From Artocarpus heterophyllus (taxonomy: Eukaryota > Streptophyta > Magnoliopsida > Rosales > Moraceae), in the NCBI GenBank assembly GCA_025403435.1, contig CM046342.1, positions 17,362,519-17,426,518 on the forward strand: 64,000 bases of DNA. Reading direction: 5' to 3'. Made by a program: the position numbers and the translations under genes. The notes beneath the pieces were generated by a model that saw nothing but the letters and a program-made list of their open reading frames with translations, ran no database searches and was not told where the DNA came from. Shown in pieces: positions 1 to 9,652 of this stretch; position 1 is the first letter of the stretch, and every line of letters begins with the position of its first letter.

Positions 1-2790
1 ATGGCACCTTATCGGATGGCGCCGGCAGAAATGAAGGAATTGAGGAAGCAACTTCAGGAGCTTGCTGATAAAGGATATATTCAGAATAGCACATCTCCGT
101 GGGGAGCACCAGTTTTGTTCGCTAAGAAGCACGATGGGACTCTCAGGTTATGTGTAGATTATCGGCAGCTGAATCGTGTTACGGTGAAGAACAAGTATCC
201 TTTGCCTAGGATTGATGAGCTATTTGATCAGTTGGGAGGTTCGCAATACTTCTCAAAGATTGATTTGCGGTCAGGTTATCATCAGCTCAGAATCAAGGAA
301 GAGGACATTCCCAAGACAGCTTTTAGGACTCGGTATGGGCTCTTCGAGTTTCTGGTTATGTCGTTTGGGTTGACGAATGCTCCAGCAGCTTTTATGGATT
401 TGATGAACAGGATATTTAGGCCGTATCTGGATCAGTTTGTGATCGTGTTCATCGATGACATTCTTGTGTATTCTAAGACTTGGGAGGAGCATGAGCAGCA
501 TCTTCGGGTCGTGCTTCAGACTCTGCGGGAGCACCAGTTGTATGCTAAGAGGGAAAAATGTGAGTTCTGGTTGACCGAGGTCAAATTTCTGGGTCATGTC
601 ATTTCGGAGCATGGTATTTCAGTGGATCCGTCCAAGATTGAAGCTATATTGGAGTGGGAACGACCAAGGAATGTAGCGGAGATTCGCAGCTTCTTAGGTC
701 TTGCTGGATATTACAGGAAATTTGTAAAGGACTTTTCGAAGATTGCAGCTCCGTTGACGAGGTTGATCAGGAAAAACGTCAGGTTTGAGTGGGATGAAGA
801 CTGTGAGCTTGCTTTTCAGGAATTGAAGAACCGGTTAACTTCAGCTCCAGTATTAGTTATTCTTAGTAGTGACGAGCCGTATGAGGTTTATGCTGATGCT
901 TCAGGGCCCGGACTTGGATGCGTGTTGATGCAGCATGGACGTGTGGTTGCGTATAGATCGAGACAGCTACGACCTCACGAGCGGAATTATCCTACTCATG
1001 ATTTAGAGCTTGCGGCGGTGATCTACGCGCTAAAAATTTGGAGATGTTACTTGTATGGAGCATCGTTTCAGGTCTTCTCCGATCACAAGAGTTTGAGGCA
1101 TTTGTTCACTCAGAGGGATCTCAACTTGAGGCAGCGCAGATGGGTGGAGTACATGGAGGATTATGATTTCGCGTTGCAGTATCATCCCGGGAAAGCTAAT
1201 GTGGTCGCGGACGCGCTTAGCAGGAGGTCTTCAGGGATTCTCGCTTGTTTGATTTTTGAGGACTGGAGCAGGGATGCGACAGTGAGTGAGTATCGGCTAC
1301 AGTATCATGAAGACGGTGATCGAGTTTTGTTGTATCATGTGGAAGCGACTCCAGCTCTTGTTCGGATGGTGAAGCAAGGTCAGTGGCAGGATCGACATTT
1401 GCAGGGAATTTGGTCGCGGATTCAGAACGGGGAGCAGTTTGAAGAATGGAGCGTGCATGCAGATGGATCGTTGTACTTCCGGGAGCGTCTTGCAGTTCCA
1501 GTTATCGCCGAGGTGACGAAAGCCGTTCTAGACGAAGCTCATAGGTCTCAGTTTGCTATTCATCCGGGGAGCACCAAGATGTATCGTGATTTGAAGAGGC
1601 ACTATTGGTGGAGAGGCATGAAGAAAGATGTTCGCGAGTACGTGGCCAAGTGTTCGAGGTGTCTTCAAGTGAAAGCTGAGCACCAGAAGCCTGCAGGTCA
1701 GCTTCAGCCGCTTCCTATTCCAGGGTGGAAATGGGAGCATGTGACGATGGATTTCCTCACAGGTTTGCCGAGGACGGAGCAGCGGCATGATGCAGTTTGG
1801 GTTGTAGTCGACAGGTTGACGAAATCGGCGCATTTTATTCCGTTTAGGTCGACGTGTTCTAGGAAGATTCTCGGGGAGCTGTATATGCAGAACATTGTGA
1901 GGTTGCATGGAGTTCCTTTGTCCATCACCTCTGATCGAGACACCAGGTTTAATGCTAAGTACTGGAGGAGTTTTCAGGAGGCTTTGGGTACAGATTTGAA
2001 CTTCAGTACGGCATTTCATCCTCAGACTGATGGGCAGTCTGAGTGGGTTATTCAGGTTCTCGAGGATATGTTGCGTGCTTGTGCGTTGGACTTCGGCGGG
2101 AATTGGAAGCAATGTTTGCATTTGGCGGAGTTCTCGTACAACAACAGTTATCAGGCGAGTATCGGTATGGCACCATTTGAGGCGTTGTATGGGCGGCCGT
2201 GTCGATCACCTGTGTGTTGGGCCGAGCCGGAAGATAGAGTTATTCTTGGGCCAGATGAGATTCGTGTCAGCAATGAGAAAGTCGTGGTGATTCAGGATCG
2301 ATTGAGGGCAGCTCAGAGTCGGCAGAAGAGCTACGCGGATAGGAGACGTAGACCTTTAGAATTCGCGGTTGGAGATTTTGTTCTCTTGAGGGTGTCACCT
2401 CGTAAGGGAACTATGCGGTTCGGAGTGAGTGGGAAACTCGCGCCGAGGTATATTGGGCCGTTCGAGATCACTCAGCGTGTTGGTGTGGTCGCTTATCGGC
2501 TTGATCTTCCGCCTGAACTTTCTCATGTGCACGATGTGTTTCATGTGTCGATGCTTAGGAAGTGTCCACCTGAGCAGGGTAAGATAGTATCGTTTCGCGA
2601 TGTGCAGGTTCAGGAGGATACGACGTACGAAGAAGTGCCGATTCAGATTATCGACCGGAAAGTGATTAGCTTGCGTCGTCGTGAGATACCGTTGGTAAAG
2701 GTCGTGTGGCAGCATCACGGGGTTGATGAAGCCACTTGGGAGTTAGAGTCGGGTATGCGGGAGTCATATCCGCATTTGTTTTGTTTTTGA
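1..2790 (+). CDS. gypsy-A pol, 3' part: reverse transcriptase, RNase H, integrase (cut by window start)
   Basis: This is an open frame of 929 codons ending in TGA, equal to residues 602-1530 of the complete polyprotein at 5012-9604. The true start lies upstream of the window; the first Met here is internal. Reverse transcriptase carries the FIDD catalytic motif near residue 151-154. RNase H follows with YADAS, then a zinc-binding integrase N-terminus, the DDE core, a GPF module and a chromodomain-like C-terminus. I noticed only five nucleotide differences from the right-hand copy, all synonymous, so the encoded protein is identical over this span. No stop or frameshift is visible. Whether its gag and protease are intact cannot be judged from this window. 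Confidence 0.9.
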   Translation: MAPYRMAPAEMKELRKQLQELADKGYIQNSTSPWGAPVLFAKKHDGTLRLCVDYRQLNRVTVKNKYPLPRIDELFDQLGGSQYFSKIDLRSGYHQLRIKEEDIPKTAFRTRYGLFEFLVMSFGLTNAPAAFMDLMNRIFRPYLDQFVIVFIDDILVYSKTWEEHEQHLRVVLQTLREHQLYAKREKCEFWLTEVKFLGHVISEHGISVDPSKIEAILEWERPRNVAEIRSFLGLAGYYRKFVKDFSKIAAPLTRLIRKNVRFEWDEDCELAFQELKNRLTSAPVLVILSSDEPYEVYADASGPGLGCVLMQHGRVVAYRSRQLRPHERNYPTHDLELAAVIYALKIWRCYLYGASFQVFSDHKSLRHLFTQRDLNLRQRRWVEYMEDYDFALQYHPGKANVVADALSRRSSGILACLIFEDWSRDATVSEYRLQYHEDGDRVLLYHVEATPALVRMVKQGQWQDRHLQGIWSRIQNGEQFEEWSVHADGSLYFRERLAVPVIAEVTKAVLDEAHRSQFAIHPGSTKMYRDLKRHYWWRGMKKDVREYVAKCSRCLQVKAEHQKPAGQLQPLPIPGWKWEHVTMDFLTGLPRTEQRHDAVWVVVDRLTKSAHFIPFRSTCSRKILGELYMQNIVRLHGVPLSITSDRDTRFNAKYWRSFQEALGTDLNFSTAFHPQTDGQSEWVIQVLEDMLRACALDFGGNWKQCLHLAEFSYNNSYQASIGMAPFEALYGRPCRSPVCWAEPEDRVILGPDEIRVSNEKVVVIQDRLRAAQSRQKSYADRRRRPLEFAVGDFVLLRVSPRKGTMRFGVSGKLAPRYIGPFEITQRVGVVAYRLDLPPELSHVHDVFHVSMLRKCPPEQGKIVSFRDVQVQEDTTYEEVPIQIIDRKVISLRRREIPLVKVVWQHHGVDEATWELESGMRESYPHLFCF

Positions 2791-2825
2791 GATGAGTTGT
2801 AAATTTCGAGGACGAAATTTCTTTT

Positions 2826-2838
2826 AGGGGTGGAGAGC
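2826..2838 (+). other. Polypurine tract of left gypsy-A unit
   Basis: The purine-rich run AGGGGTGGAGAG plus a C lies directly before the LTR start TGTAACG. The same run precedes the LTRs at 9653 and, with one change, at 42782. This is the expected plus-strand primer position. Confidence 0.85.
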
Positions 2839-3109
2839 TGTAACGTCCCGAAATTTATTTAATATTAATATAATGTAAATGATGAATTAGTGTGCCATAA
2901 TTAAAGTTTTAACTTTAATTAGATTATTTGGTTGGATTTTTAGTTTTTGGTTGTTTTGTTAAATTGATGTGTTCAAAAGATTTCTTATTGATTTAAAATG
3001 ATGTTTTGAGTTTTAAAACACAACAATTTGTAAAATGTTAAAAATACTCCGTTTTGCAAAACCGTGGGCGGCACATGGTTTTCGCACAGTAAAACCGCCC
3101 ACCGATTTT

Positions 3110-3215
3110 CTCTATTTATTTCTCTCTTCTCTCTCTCTCTTCACTCTCACGGGCTCTCTCTCTCTCTCTCTTTCCTCTCTCTCTCGGCAGCCTCTCTCTC
3201 TCTCTCAATCTCTTT
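3110..3215 (+). promoter_or_regulatory. Possible gypsy-A LTR core promoter: TATA-like motif and pyrimidine patch
   Basis: A TATA-like CTATTTATT (3112-3120) is followed at once by about 90 bp of CT-rich sequence. The pair is kept in the LTRs at 9653, 35900 and 42782 and in weaker form at 17380. A TATA-like box followed by a pyrimidine patch is common in plant core promoters. The TATA match is imperfect and the transcription start is not visible, so this is inference. Confidence 0.35.
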
Positions 3216-3687
3216 CAAAATTTTGATTTTCATTCGAATCCAAGCTTCGGAACAGCAAGGAGGAAGCTCGGGGACGTGATTCGGCAACCGAGAACGCGGA
3301 TTGAAGCTTCGATTCGAGGTTAGATTCGAAATTTCTAAACTTTTTACAAAATTTTCAATTTTGTGTGTTTTTGAAATCTAAGTTTGTTTTAGCTTAGAAA
3401 ACCGTGGATTTGTGTTAAATGAGCTTAGAACAACTAGAATCTAAACCTAGATTGAAGAAAAACGGATTGGATTCAAGATTTTCATTTTTCTCCTCTTTTT
3501 CTCATTTTCGGATTTTTGAGGATTTCGAGTTCAAATGTTGTTTAAATGATTCCAAACATGTTTTAGAATGTTTTTCTATCAACTATAGTTGTTTTTCATG
3601 CCTGGGATTTGAGAAAAACAGGTTAGAAACAAGATTTGGATTTTGGGGATCGAGAAACCCGTGGCTGGGATTTCTGGATCTTCCCAG

Positions 3688-3766
3688 TTCGGCAGGCCGA
3701 ACTTTGCTTCCGGCAGGCCGAACTGTACAGTTCGGCAGGCCGAAGCAGGGCGTCCGGCAGGCCGAC
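3688..3766 (+). repeat. TTCGGC-AG-GCCGAA palindrome cluster, 4 units
   Basis: There are four copies of a CGGCAGGCCGA core, with 5' neighbours TT or TC and spacers of 6-15 bp. The 14-mer TTCGGCAGGCCGAA is an inverted repeat, TTCGGC against GCCGAA, around an asymmetric AG centre. The 3' LTR of the same element has eight units, and the indel between the two LTRs falls exactly here. Confidence 0.85.
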
Positions 3767-4483
3767 CGAGGCATGGAAAATTTTGTGATTTTTACCCGAT
3801 TTCACTGTTTTGAACCCTAATTTAAATCCCAACCTTATAGGATGATTTTAATGATACAAATGGCACACTAGGACATCATGAAATGATTTAGTAACATAGA
3901 ATGTCTCGAACTAGATATTGATCGACTTAGTTTGTATCTAGGATTGTTCGTGGTTCCGTGGAGCTAACGTATAGCGGATCGGGATTACGGTGTGGGGTAC
4001 CGGCACGAGTACTGAGGTAGGACTTCTATCCTATTTCTTTGGTAGCCTGGTTTTGAAATGATTTGGCTTTGAAAATGATTTCTATCAAAATGTTTTCAAC
4101 GGTTGCTTGAAAATGATTTTATCGGTTATATTTTTATATACCGTGACATGAAATGAATTTCATAATGAATGTAATTGACAACACTCGGTAATTGGGTTTT
4201 GAATGATAATGATAATAAACACATGGGCATGATGCCATATCAGAGATCGGGTCGTGATCGACCTTGGGGGCAGGTCCCGAAACCCAGCTGGGCCACTACG
4301 GTGGTGATATCATGGTTTGCCTAGGTAAAAGTAAATTGGTGTTTTGATTTGACGAGTAAACTGTTCTGTGTCAGAACGGTTCTACTCAATTTATTTATTT
4401 ATTTATTCAAGTTCCCTTTCTGTATAACTCCTGATAATGTTATGTTTCTTTGCATTAAATTATTTTATAAAACTTAGTCCTAC

Positions 4484-4498
4484 TGAGCCTTTCGCTCA
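4484..4498 (+). other. Conserved LTR stem-loop TGAGC-CTTTC-GCTCA
   Basis: This is a perfect 5-bp stem with a 5-nt loop inside a well-conserved LTR block (CCTACTGAGC...GCTCACG). It recurs at 11391-11405, 37621-37635 and 44571-44585, and at 19060-19074 with loop CTTCC. A diverged version with a compensated pair is at 24705-24718 on the minus strand. Confidence 0.6.
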
Positions 4499-4909
4499 CG
4501 TTTTATCTGTTTTTAAATTCCCCCCCCTTCTAGGTGGTTTCCCATTTAGGTTTGGAAAAGATTCTTCGGACCGAACTCAGGAGCAATAGGAGAATTTATT
4601 TACATTCTGTATTTATTAATCAAGGCATGTAAGACTTAACTTTATTGGTACTTGGACTGTAATTGTATTTATGATATTGTCAGAACCATGTGTGTGCACA
4701 AGTTGTGGGTTGTGGAACTCATATTCGCGGTTTTTATTCAATTATTATTACTTGCTAAATATTTGTAAATTCATTTATCAAATGTGGTGGAAAAATCTCT
4801 TTATTTCTTGCTTAATTGGATTTTTAAACCCTTAATTTCAATTAAATTCTCCTTTAATTAATCTAAATATTCCGCCACGTCACCTCCCGTACTCCGGGGC
4901 GTGACAGAA

Positions 4910-4921
4910 TGGTATCAGAGC
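4910..4921 (+). other. gypsy-A primer-binding site (initiator tRNA-Met type)
   Basis: TGGTATCAGAGC lies three bases after the LTR end. It is the standard complement to the 3' end of plant initiator tRNA-Met and fixes the LTR boundary and element orientation. Confidence 0.92.
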
Positions 4922-5011
4922 CCAAGGTTATGAACCTTGAGAATTGTGCACACATAGGTTTGACAATGAAATACCTCTGACAGTCCAAATTTTGTTTTCA
5001 GAAGTGAGAGA

Positions 5012-8000
5012 ATGGCACCTAGACGTCGTTCGACAGCTGACGCCGAGTTCGGAAATGATGAGGGCCTGATGAGGTCTATGATTGCGGCTTTCCGGCAGAT
5101 GGCAGCCAGGGCTAGACCGGAAGACTCCAGTGTTGGTAGTCGGCATGCTTTCTTTAAGGAATTTCGGCGGGCGTCTATTCCGACTTTTGATGGCAACGGG
5201 GATCCGCAGTTAGCAGAGTATTGGTTGGATTCGATCTTGAAGCATCTTGATACTCTTGGTGTGCCTGAGGAGTATCGTGTGGAGTTTGCGGCGTATAAGC
5301 TCGAGGGTGGCGCTAACACCTGGTGGAAACAAACTAAGCGTCTGGAGCGCGGTGGCGATATCGGTTGGGACAAGTTTGAGGATCTGTTCTATGATCGGTA
5401 TTTTCCGCAGGGATATAGAGACCAGAAAGCAGCTGAGTTTTATAGATTGCAGCAGGGTGATATGTCAGTTCGGGAGTACGAGGCAAAGTTTAGCGAGTTG
5501 GCTAGGTTTGCTCCATCAGCTGTGGCATCGGAGCGCGAGAAATGCATCAAGTTCCAGGAAGGACTCAAGGCTCCTATTCGGCGGCAGTTGGTTGCTCTAC
5601 GGCTTAGGAGTTTCGGAGAGCTTGTGTCGTCGGCGATCTCCGTGGAGAATGATTACGTGCAGTATTGTGAGGACCGAGCCAAGGCTTCAGGAGGACTGCA
5701 GAGGAGTGGCAGGAAGAGCATTAGTAGTCGTCCAGCTCCGGGGAAAGGCAAGCAAGGCGGTGCGACCAGTGGCAGTAGCAGTTCGTCTGGCAGCGGGCGC
5801 AGCAACCCCTACAGCTTTCATTGTCATTTCTGTCAGCAGCCCGGACACATCAAGAGGAATTGCCCGATCAGGAGTGCTCGTCTTGGATCTCAGACCGGGG
5901 AGGATGCCAGTCGTTCATCTCAACCTCAGCCTCAGACCCTACCTCCGCCTCCGCAGTACCCGCAGTTGCAGTATCCGCAGTTTTCTCCTCAGCAATTCTC
6001 ATATCCGGTACGGGGACAGCAGCCGCAGTATTTTCAGCGCAGTGTTCCTCAGTATAGAGCTCCGAGTATAGGTAGTGTGCAGTCATCTCCATCTCAGCAG
6101 TATCGACCGAGTAATGCAGGACCCAGCAATGTCGGTAGAGGAAAAGGGAAGGCGCCAGTGCAGGTTCATGCAATGGCATCTAGAGGGTCAGATTCTCAGA
6201 TTGGCAACGCGGTTGTCGATGGTATGGTTTTGGTTTCTAGATCTCTAGCTCGCATTTTATTTGATACCGGTGCCTCTCATGCTCTCATTTCGAGTTCCTT
6301 TGTACATGCCTTGGGATTAGAAGTAGAAGAGTTTAATGAACCCCTAGTTATAACTTCTCCCTTGGGGCGGGTGTGTGTGAATTGTATGTGTAAATCTTGT
6401 AAAATAAAGATTGGGGATGAGATTTTGAAAAGTGATTTGATTGTACTCCCCATGAGCTCCTATGATGTGATCTTAGGGATGGACTGGTTGTCCAGGTATA
6501 GTGCAGTTGTGGACTGCCAACTTAGAAAAGTGACCCTAGTGTCTGATAGGGGGACGGTAATCACTTACCAGGGTGGTGGTGATTGGTTAATGAGTGAGCG
6601 TCTTATGAAGTCGTGTTTAGGAGGGCGAAGGAATCTAGATTGTTTTGCTTTTCTTGCCAATCTAGATTGCGAGCCCTATGTTTTGAAAGGTAGTGTAGCG
6701 ATTCCGGTGGTTGGTGAGTTCGAGGATGTCTTCCCCGACGAGTTATCAGGGTTACCACCGCATCGGGAGATTGAGTTTGGTATCGAGTTGTTTCCAGGGA
6801 CATCACCGATTTCTATGGCACCTTATCGGATGGCGCCGGCAGAAATGAAGGAATTGAGGAAGCAACTTCAGGAGCTTGCTGATAAAGGATATATTCAGAA
6901 TAGCACATCTCCGTGGGGAGCACCAGTTTTGTTCGCTAAGAAGCACGATGGGACTCTCAGGTTATGTGTAGATTATCGGCAGCTGAATCGTGTTACGGTG
7001 AAGAACAAGTATCCTTTGCCTAGGATTGATGAGCTATTTGATCAGTTGGGAGGTTCGCAATACTTCTCAAAGATTGATTTGCGGTCAGGTTATCATCAGC
7101 TCAGAATCAAGGAAGAGGACATTCCCAAGACAGCTTTTAGGACTCGGTATGGGCTCTTCGAGTTTCTGGTTATGTCGTTTGGGTTGACGAATGCTCCAGC
7201 AGCTTTTATGGATTTGATGAACAGGATATTTAGGCCGTATCTGGATCAGTTTGTGATCGTGTTCATCGATGACATTCTTGTGTATTCTAAGACTTGGGAG
7301 GAGCATGAGCAGCATCTTCGGGTCGTGCTTCAGACTCTGCGGGAGCACCAGTTGTATGCTAAGAGGGAAAAATGTGAGTTCTGGTTGACCGAGGTCAAAT
7401 TTCTGGGTCATGTCATTTCGGAGCATGGTATTTCAGTGGATCCGTCCAAGATTGAAGCTATATTGGAGTGGGAACGACCAAGGAATGTAGCGGAGATTCG
7501 CAGCTTCTTAGGTCTTGCTGGATATTACAGGAAATTTGTAAAGGACTTTTCGAAGATTGCAGCTCCGTTGACGAGGTTGATCAGGAAAAACGTCAGGTTT
7601 GAGTGGGATGAAGACTGTGAGCTTGCTTTTCAGGAATTGAAGAACCGGTTAACTTCAGCTCCAGTATTAGTTATTCTTAGTAGTGACGAGCCGTATGAGG
7701 TTTATGCTGATGCTTCAGGGCCCGGACTTGGATGCGTGTTGATGCAGCATGGACGTGTGGTTGCGTATAGATCGAGACAGCTACGACCTCACGAGCGGAA
7801 TTATCCTACTCACGATTTAGAGCTTGCAGCGGTGATCTACGCGCTGAAGATTTGGAGATGTTACTTGTATGGGGCATCGTTTCAGGTCTTCTCCGATCAC
7901 AAGAGTTTGAGGCATTTGTTCACTCAGAGGGATCTCAACTTGAGGCAGCGCAGATGGGTGGAGTACATGGAGGATTATGATTTCGCGTTGCAGTATCATC

Positions 8001-9604
8001 CCGGGAAAGCTAATGTGGTCGCGGACGCGCTTAGCAGGAGGTCTTCAGGGATTCTCGCTTGTTTGATTTTTGAGGACTGGAGCAGGGATGCGACAGTGAG
8101 TGAGTATCGGCTACAGTATCATGAAGACGGTGATCGAGTTTTGTTGTATCATGTGGAAGCGACTCCAGCTCTTGTTCGGATGGTGAAGCAAGGTCAGTGG
8201 CAGGATCGACATTTGCAGGGAATTTGGTCGCGGATTCAGAACGGGGAGCAGTTTGAAGAATGGAGCGTGCATGCAGATGGATCGTTGTACTTCCGGGAGC
8301 GTCTTGCAGTTCCAGTTATCGCCGAGGTGACGAAAGCCGTTCTAGACGAAGCTCATAGGTCTCAGTTTGCTATTCATCCGGGGAGCACCAAGATGTATCG
8401 TGATTTGAAGAGGCACTATTGGTGGAGAGGCATGAAGAAAGATGTTCGCGAGTACGTGGCCAAGTGTTCGAGGTGTCTTCAAGTGAAAGCTGAGCACCAG
8501 AAGCCTGCAGGTCAGCTTCAGCCGCTTCCTATTCCAGGGTGGAAATGGGAGCATGTGACGATGGATTTCCTCACAGGTTTGCCGAGGACGGAGCAGCGGC
8601 ATGATGCAGTTTGGGTTGTAGTCGACAGGTTGACGAAATCGGCGCATTTTATTCCGTTTAGGTCGACGTGTTCTAGGAAGATTCTCGGGGAGCTGTATAT
8701 GCAGAACATTGTGAGGTTGCATGGAGTTCCTTTGTCCATCACCTCTGATCGAGACACCAGGTTTAATGCTAAGTACTGGAGGAGTTTTCAGGAGGCTTTG
8801 GGTACAGATTTGAACTTCAGTACGGCATTTCATCCTCAGACTGATGGGCAGTCTGAGTGGGTTATTCAGGTTCTCGAGGATATGTTGCGTGCTTGTGCGT
8901 TGGACTTCGGCGGGAATTGGAAGCAATGTTTGCATTTGGCGGAGTTCTCGTACAACAACAGTTATCAGGCGAGTATCGGTATGGCACCATTTGAGGCGTT
9001 GTATGGGCGGCCGTGTCGATCACCTGTGTGTTGGGCCGAGCCGGAAGATAGAGTTATTCTTGGGCCAGATGAGATTCGTGTCAGCAATGAGAAAGTCGTG
9101 GTGATTCAGGATCGATTGAGGGCAGCTCAGAGTCGGCAGAAGAGCTACGCGGATAGGAGACGTAGACCTTTAGAATTCGCGGTTGGAGATTTTGTTCTCT
9201 TGAGGGTGTCACCTCGTAAGGGAACTATGCGGTTCGGAGTGAGTGGGAAACTCGCGCCGAGGTATATTGGGCCGTTCGAGATCACTCAGCGTGTTGGTGT
9301 GGTCGCTTATCGGCTTGATCTTCCGCCTGAACTTTCTCATGTGCACGATGTGTTTCATGTGTCGATGCTTAGGAAGTGTCCACCTGAGCAGGGTAAGATA
9401 GTATCGTTTCGCGATGTGCAGGTTCAGGAGGATACGACGTACGAAGAAGTGCCGATTCAGATTATCGACCGGAAAGTGATTAGCTTGCGTCGTCGTGAGA
9501 TACCGTTGGTAAAGGTCGTGTGGCAGCATCACGGGGTTGATGAAGCCACTTGGGAGTTAGAGTCGGGTATGCGGGAGTCATATCCGCATTTGTTTTGTTT
9601 TTGA
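5012..9604 (+). CDS. gypsy-A complete Gag-Pol polyprotein with chromodomain-like tail (1530 aa)
   Basis: One uninterrupted frame encodes all retrotransposon functions. Gag spans about residues 70-220 (WLDSILKHL through the VREYEAKF region). The zinc knuckle is C271-X2-C274-X4-H279-X4-C284. A Pro/Gln/Tyr-rich linker covers about 300-375. The aspartic protease motif is D418-T-G-A. Reverse transcriptase (about 610-790) has IDD at 752-754, and RNase H has D900 in YADAS. Integrase has a zinc-binding N-terminus and a D1185-X60-D1246-X35-E1282 triad, then a GPF module near 1418-1425 and a chromodomain-like end. Gag and Pol share one frame with no visible frameshift, as in most plant chromoviruses. 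I chose the ATG at 5012 because it is the first after the primer-binding site and is conserved at 38143. All catalytic residues I can check are present, so the copy looks potentially functional. Confidence 0.95.
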   Translation: MAPRRRSTADAEFGNDEGLMRSMIAAFRQMAARARPEDSSVGSRHAFFKEFRRASIPTFDGNGDPQLAEYWLDSILKHLDTLGVPEEYRVEFAAYKLEGGANTWWKQTKRLERGGDIGWDKFEDLFYDRYFPQGYRDQKAAEFYRLQQGDMSVREYEAKFSELARFAPSAVASEREKCIKFQEGLKAPIRRQLVALRLRSFGELVSSAISVENDYVQYCEDRAKASGGLQRSGRKSISSRPAPGKGKQGGATSGSSSSSGSGRSNPYSFHCHFCQQPGHIKRNCPIRSARLGSQTGEDASRSSQPQPQTLPPPPQYPQLQYPQFSPQQFSYPVRGQQPQYFQRSVPQYRAPSIGSVQSSPSQQYRPSNAGPSNVGRGKGKAPVQVHAMASRGSDSQIGNAVVDGMVLVSRSLARILFDTGASHALISSSFVHALGLEVEEFNEPLVITSPLGRVCVNCMCKSCKIKIGDEILKSDLIVLPMSSYDVILGMDWLSRYSAVVDCQLRKVTLVSDRGTVITYQGGGDWLMSERLMKSCLGGRRNLDCFAFLANLDCEPYVLKGSVAIPVVGEFEDVFPDELSGLPPHREIEFGIELFPGTSPISMAPYRMAPAEMKELRKQLQELADKGYIQNSTSPWGAPVLFAKKHDGTLRLCVDYRQLNRVTVKNKYPLPRIDELFDQLGGSQYFSKIDLRSGYHQLRIKEEDIPKTAFRTRYGLFEFLVMSFGLTNAPAAFMDLMNRIFRPYLDQFVIVFIDDILVYSKTWEEHEQHLRVVLQTLREHQLYAKREKCEFWLTEVKFLGHVISEHGISVDPSKIEAILEWERPRNVAEIRSFLGLAGYYRKFVKDFSKIAAPLTRLIRKNVRFEWDEDCELAFQELKNRLTSAPVLVILSSDEPYEVYADASGPGLGCVLMQHGRVVAYRSRQLRPHERNYPTHDLELAAVIYALKIWRCYLYGASFQVFSDHKSLRHLFTQRDLNLRQRRWVEYMEDYDFALQYHPGKANVVADALSRRSSGILACLIFEDWSRDATVSEYRLQYHEDGDRVLLYHVEATPALVRMVKQGQWQDRHLQGIWSRIQNGEQFEEWSVHADGSLYFRERLAVPVIAEVTKAVLDEAHRSQFAIHPGSTKMYRDLKRHYWWRGMKKDVREYVAKCSRCLQVKAEHQKPAGQLQPLPIPGWKWEHVTMDFLTGLPRTEQRHDAVWVVVDRLTKSAHFIPFRSTCSRKILGELYMQNIVRLHGVPLSITSDRDTRFNAKYWRSFQEALGTDLNFSTAFHPQTDGQSEWVIQVLEDMLRACALDFGGNWKQCLHLAEFSYNNSYQASIGMAPFEALYGRPCRSPVCWAEPEDRVILGPDEIRVSNEKVVVIQDRLRAAQSRQKSYADRRRRPLEFAVGDFVLLRVSPRKGTMRFGVSGKLAPRYIGPFEITQRVGVVAYRLDLPPELSHVHDVFHVSMLRKCPPEQGKIVSFRDVQVQEDTTYEEVPIQIIDRKVISLRRREIPLVKVVWQHHGVDEATWELESGMRESYPHLFCF

Positions 9605-9639
9605 GATGAGTTGTAAATTTCGAGGACGAAATTTCTTTT

Positions 9640-9652
9640 AGGGGTGGAGAGC
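9640..9652 (+). other. Polypurine tract of right gypsy-A unit
   Basis: AGGGGTGGAGAG plus a C lies immediately before the 3' LTR TGTAACG, identical to the tract at 2826-2838. Confidence 0.88.

Larger units (their letters stand above)
2839..4906 (+). repeat. gypsy-A LTR (shared middle LTR, 2068 bp)
   Basis: The LTR starts TGTAACGTCCCG after the polypurine tract and ends GGGGCGTGACA three bases before the primer-binding site, giving TG...CA termini. It is noncoding. In order it holds a CT-rich tract (about 3120-3210), a short GC-rich palindrome cluster (3688-3766), a conserved stem-loop (4484-4498) and a conserved block with TGTGTGTGCACAAGTTG near 4690. Against the LTR at 9653-11814 I count roughly 14-15 substitutions plus one indel of about 93 bp that removes four palindrome units here. 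That is under 1 percent divergence, so the insertion is recent. Confidence 0.92.

Noticed and set aside
271..2718. Long minus-strand frames inside gypsy pol (113, 197 and 107 codons), repeated at 7085-9532 and 40214-42661
   Set aside because: They overlap a clear polyprotein on the plus strand, have no domain features, and their repetition only reflects the repeated pol gene.
3035..3279. Leu/Ser-rich frames in the CT-rich tract, also near 9849, 17603 and 36126
   Set aside because: These are simple-sequence translation products of (CT)n in LTRs and do not keep the same frame.
5247..6071. 274-codon plus-strand frame overlapping gag
   Set aside because: It is out of frame with the Gag-Pol gene, shows no recognisable motif and is broken in the gypsy-A2 copy.
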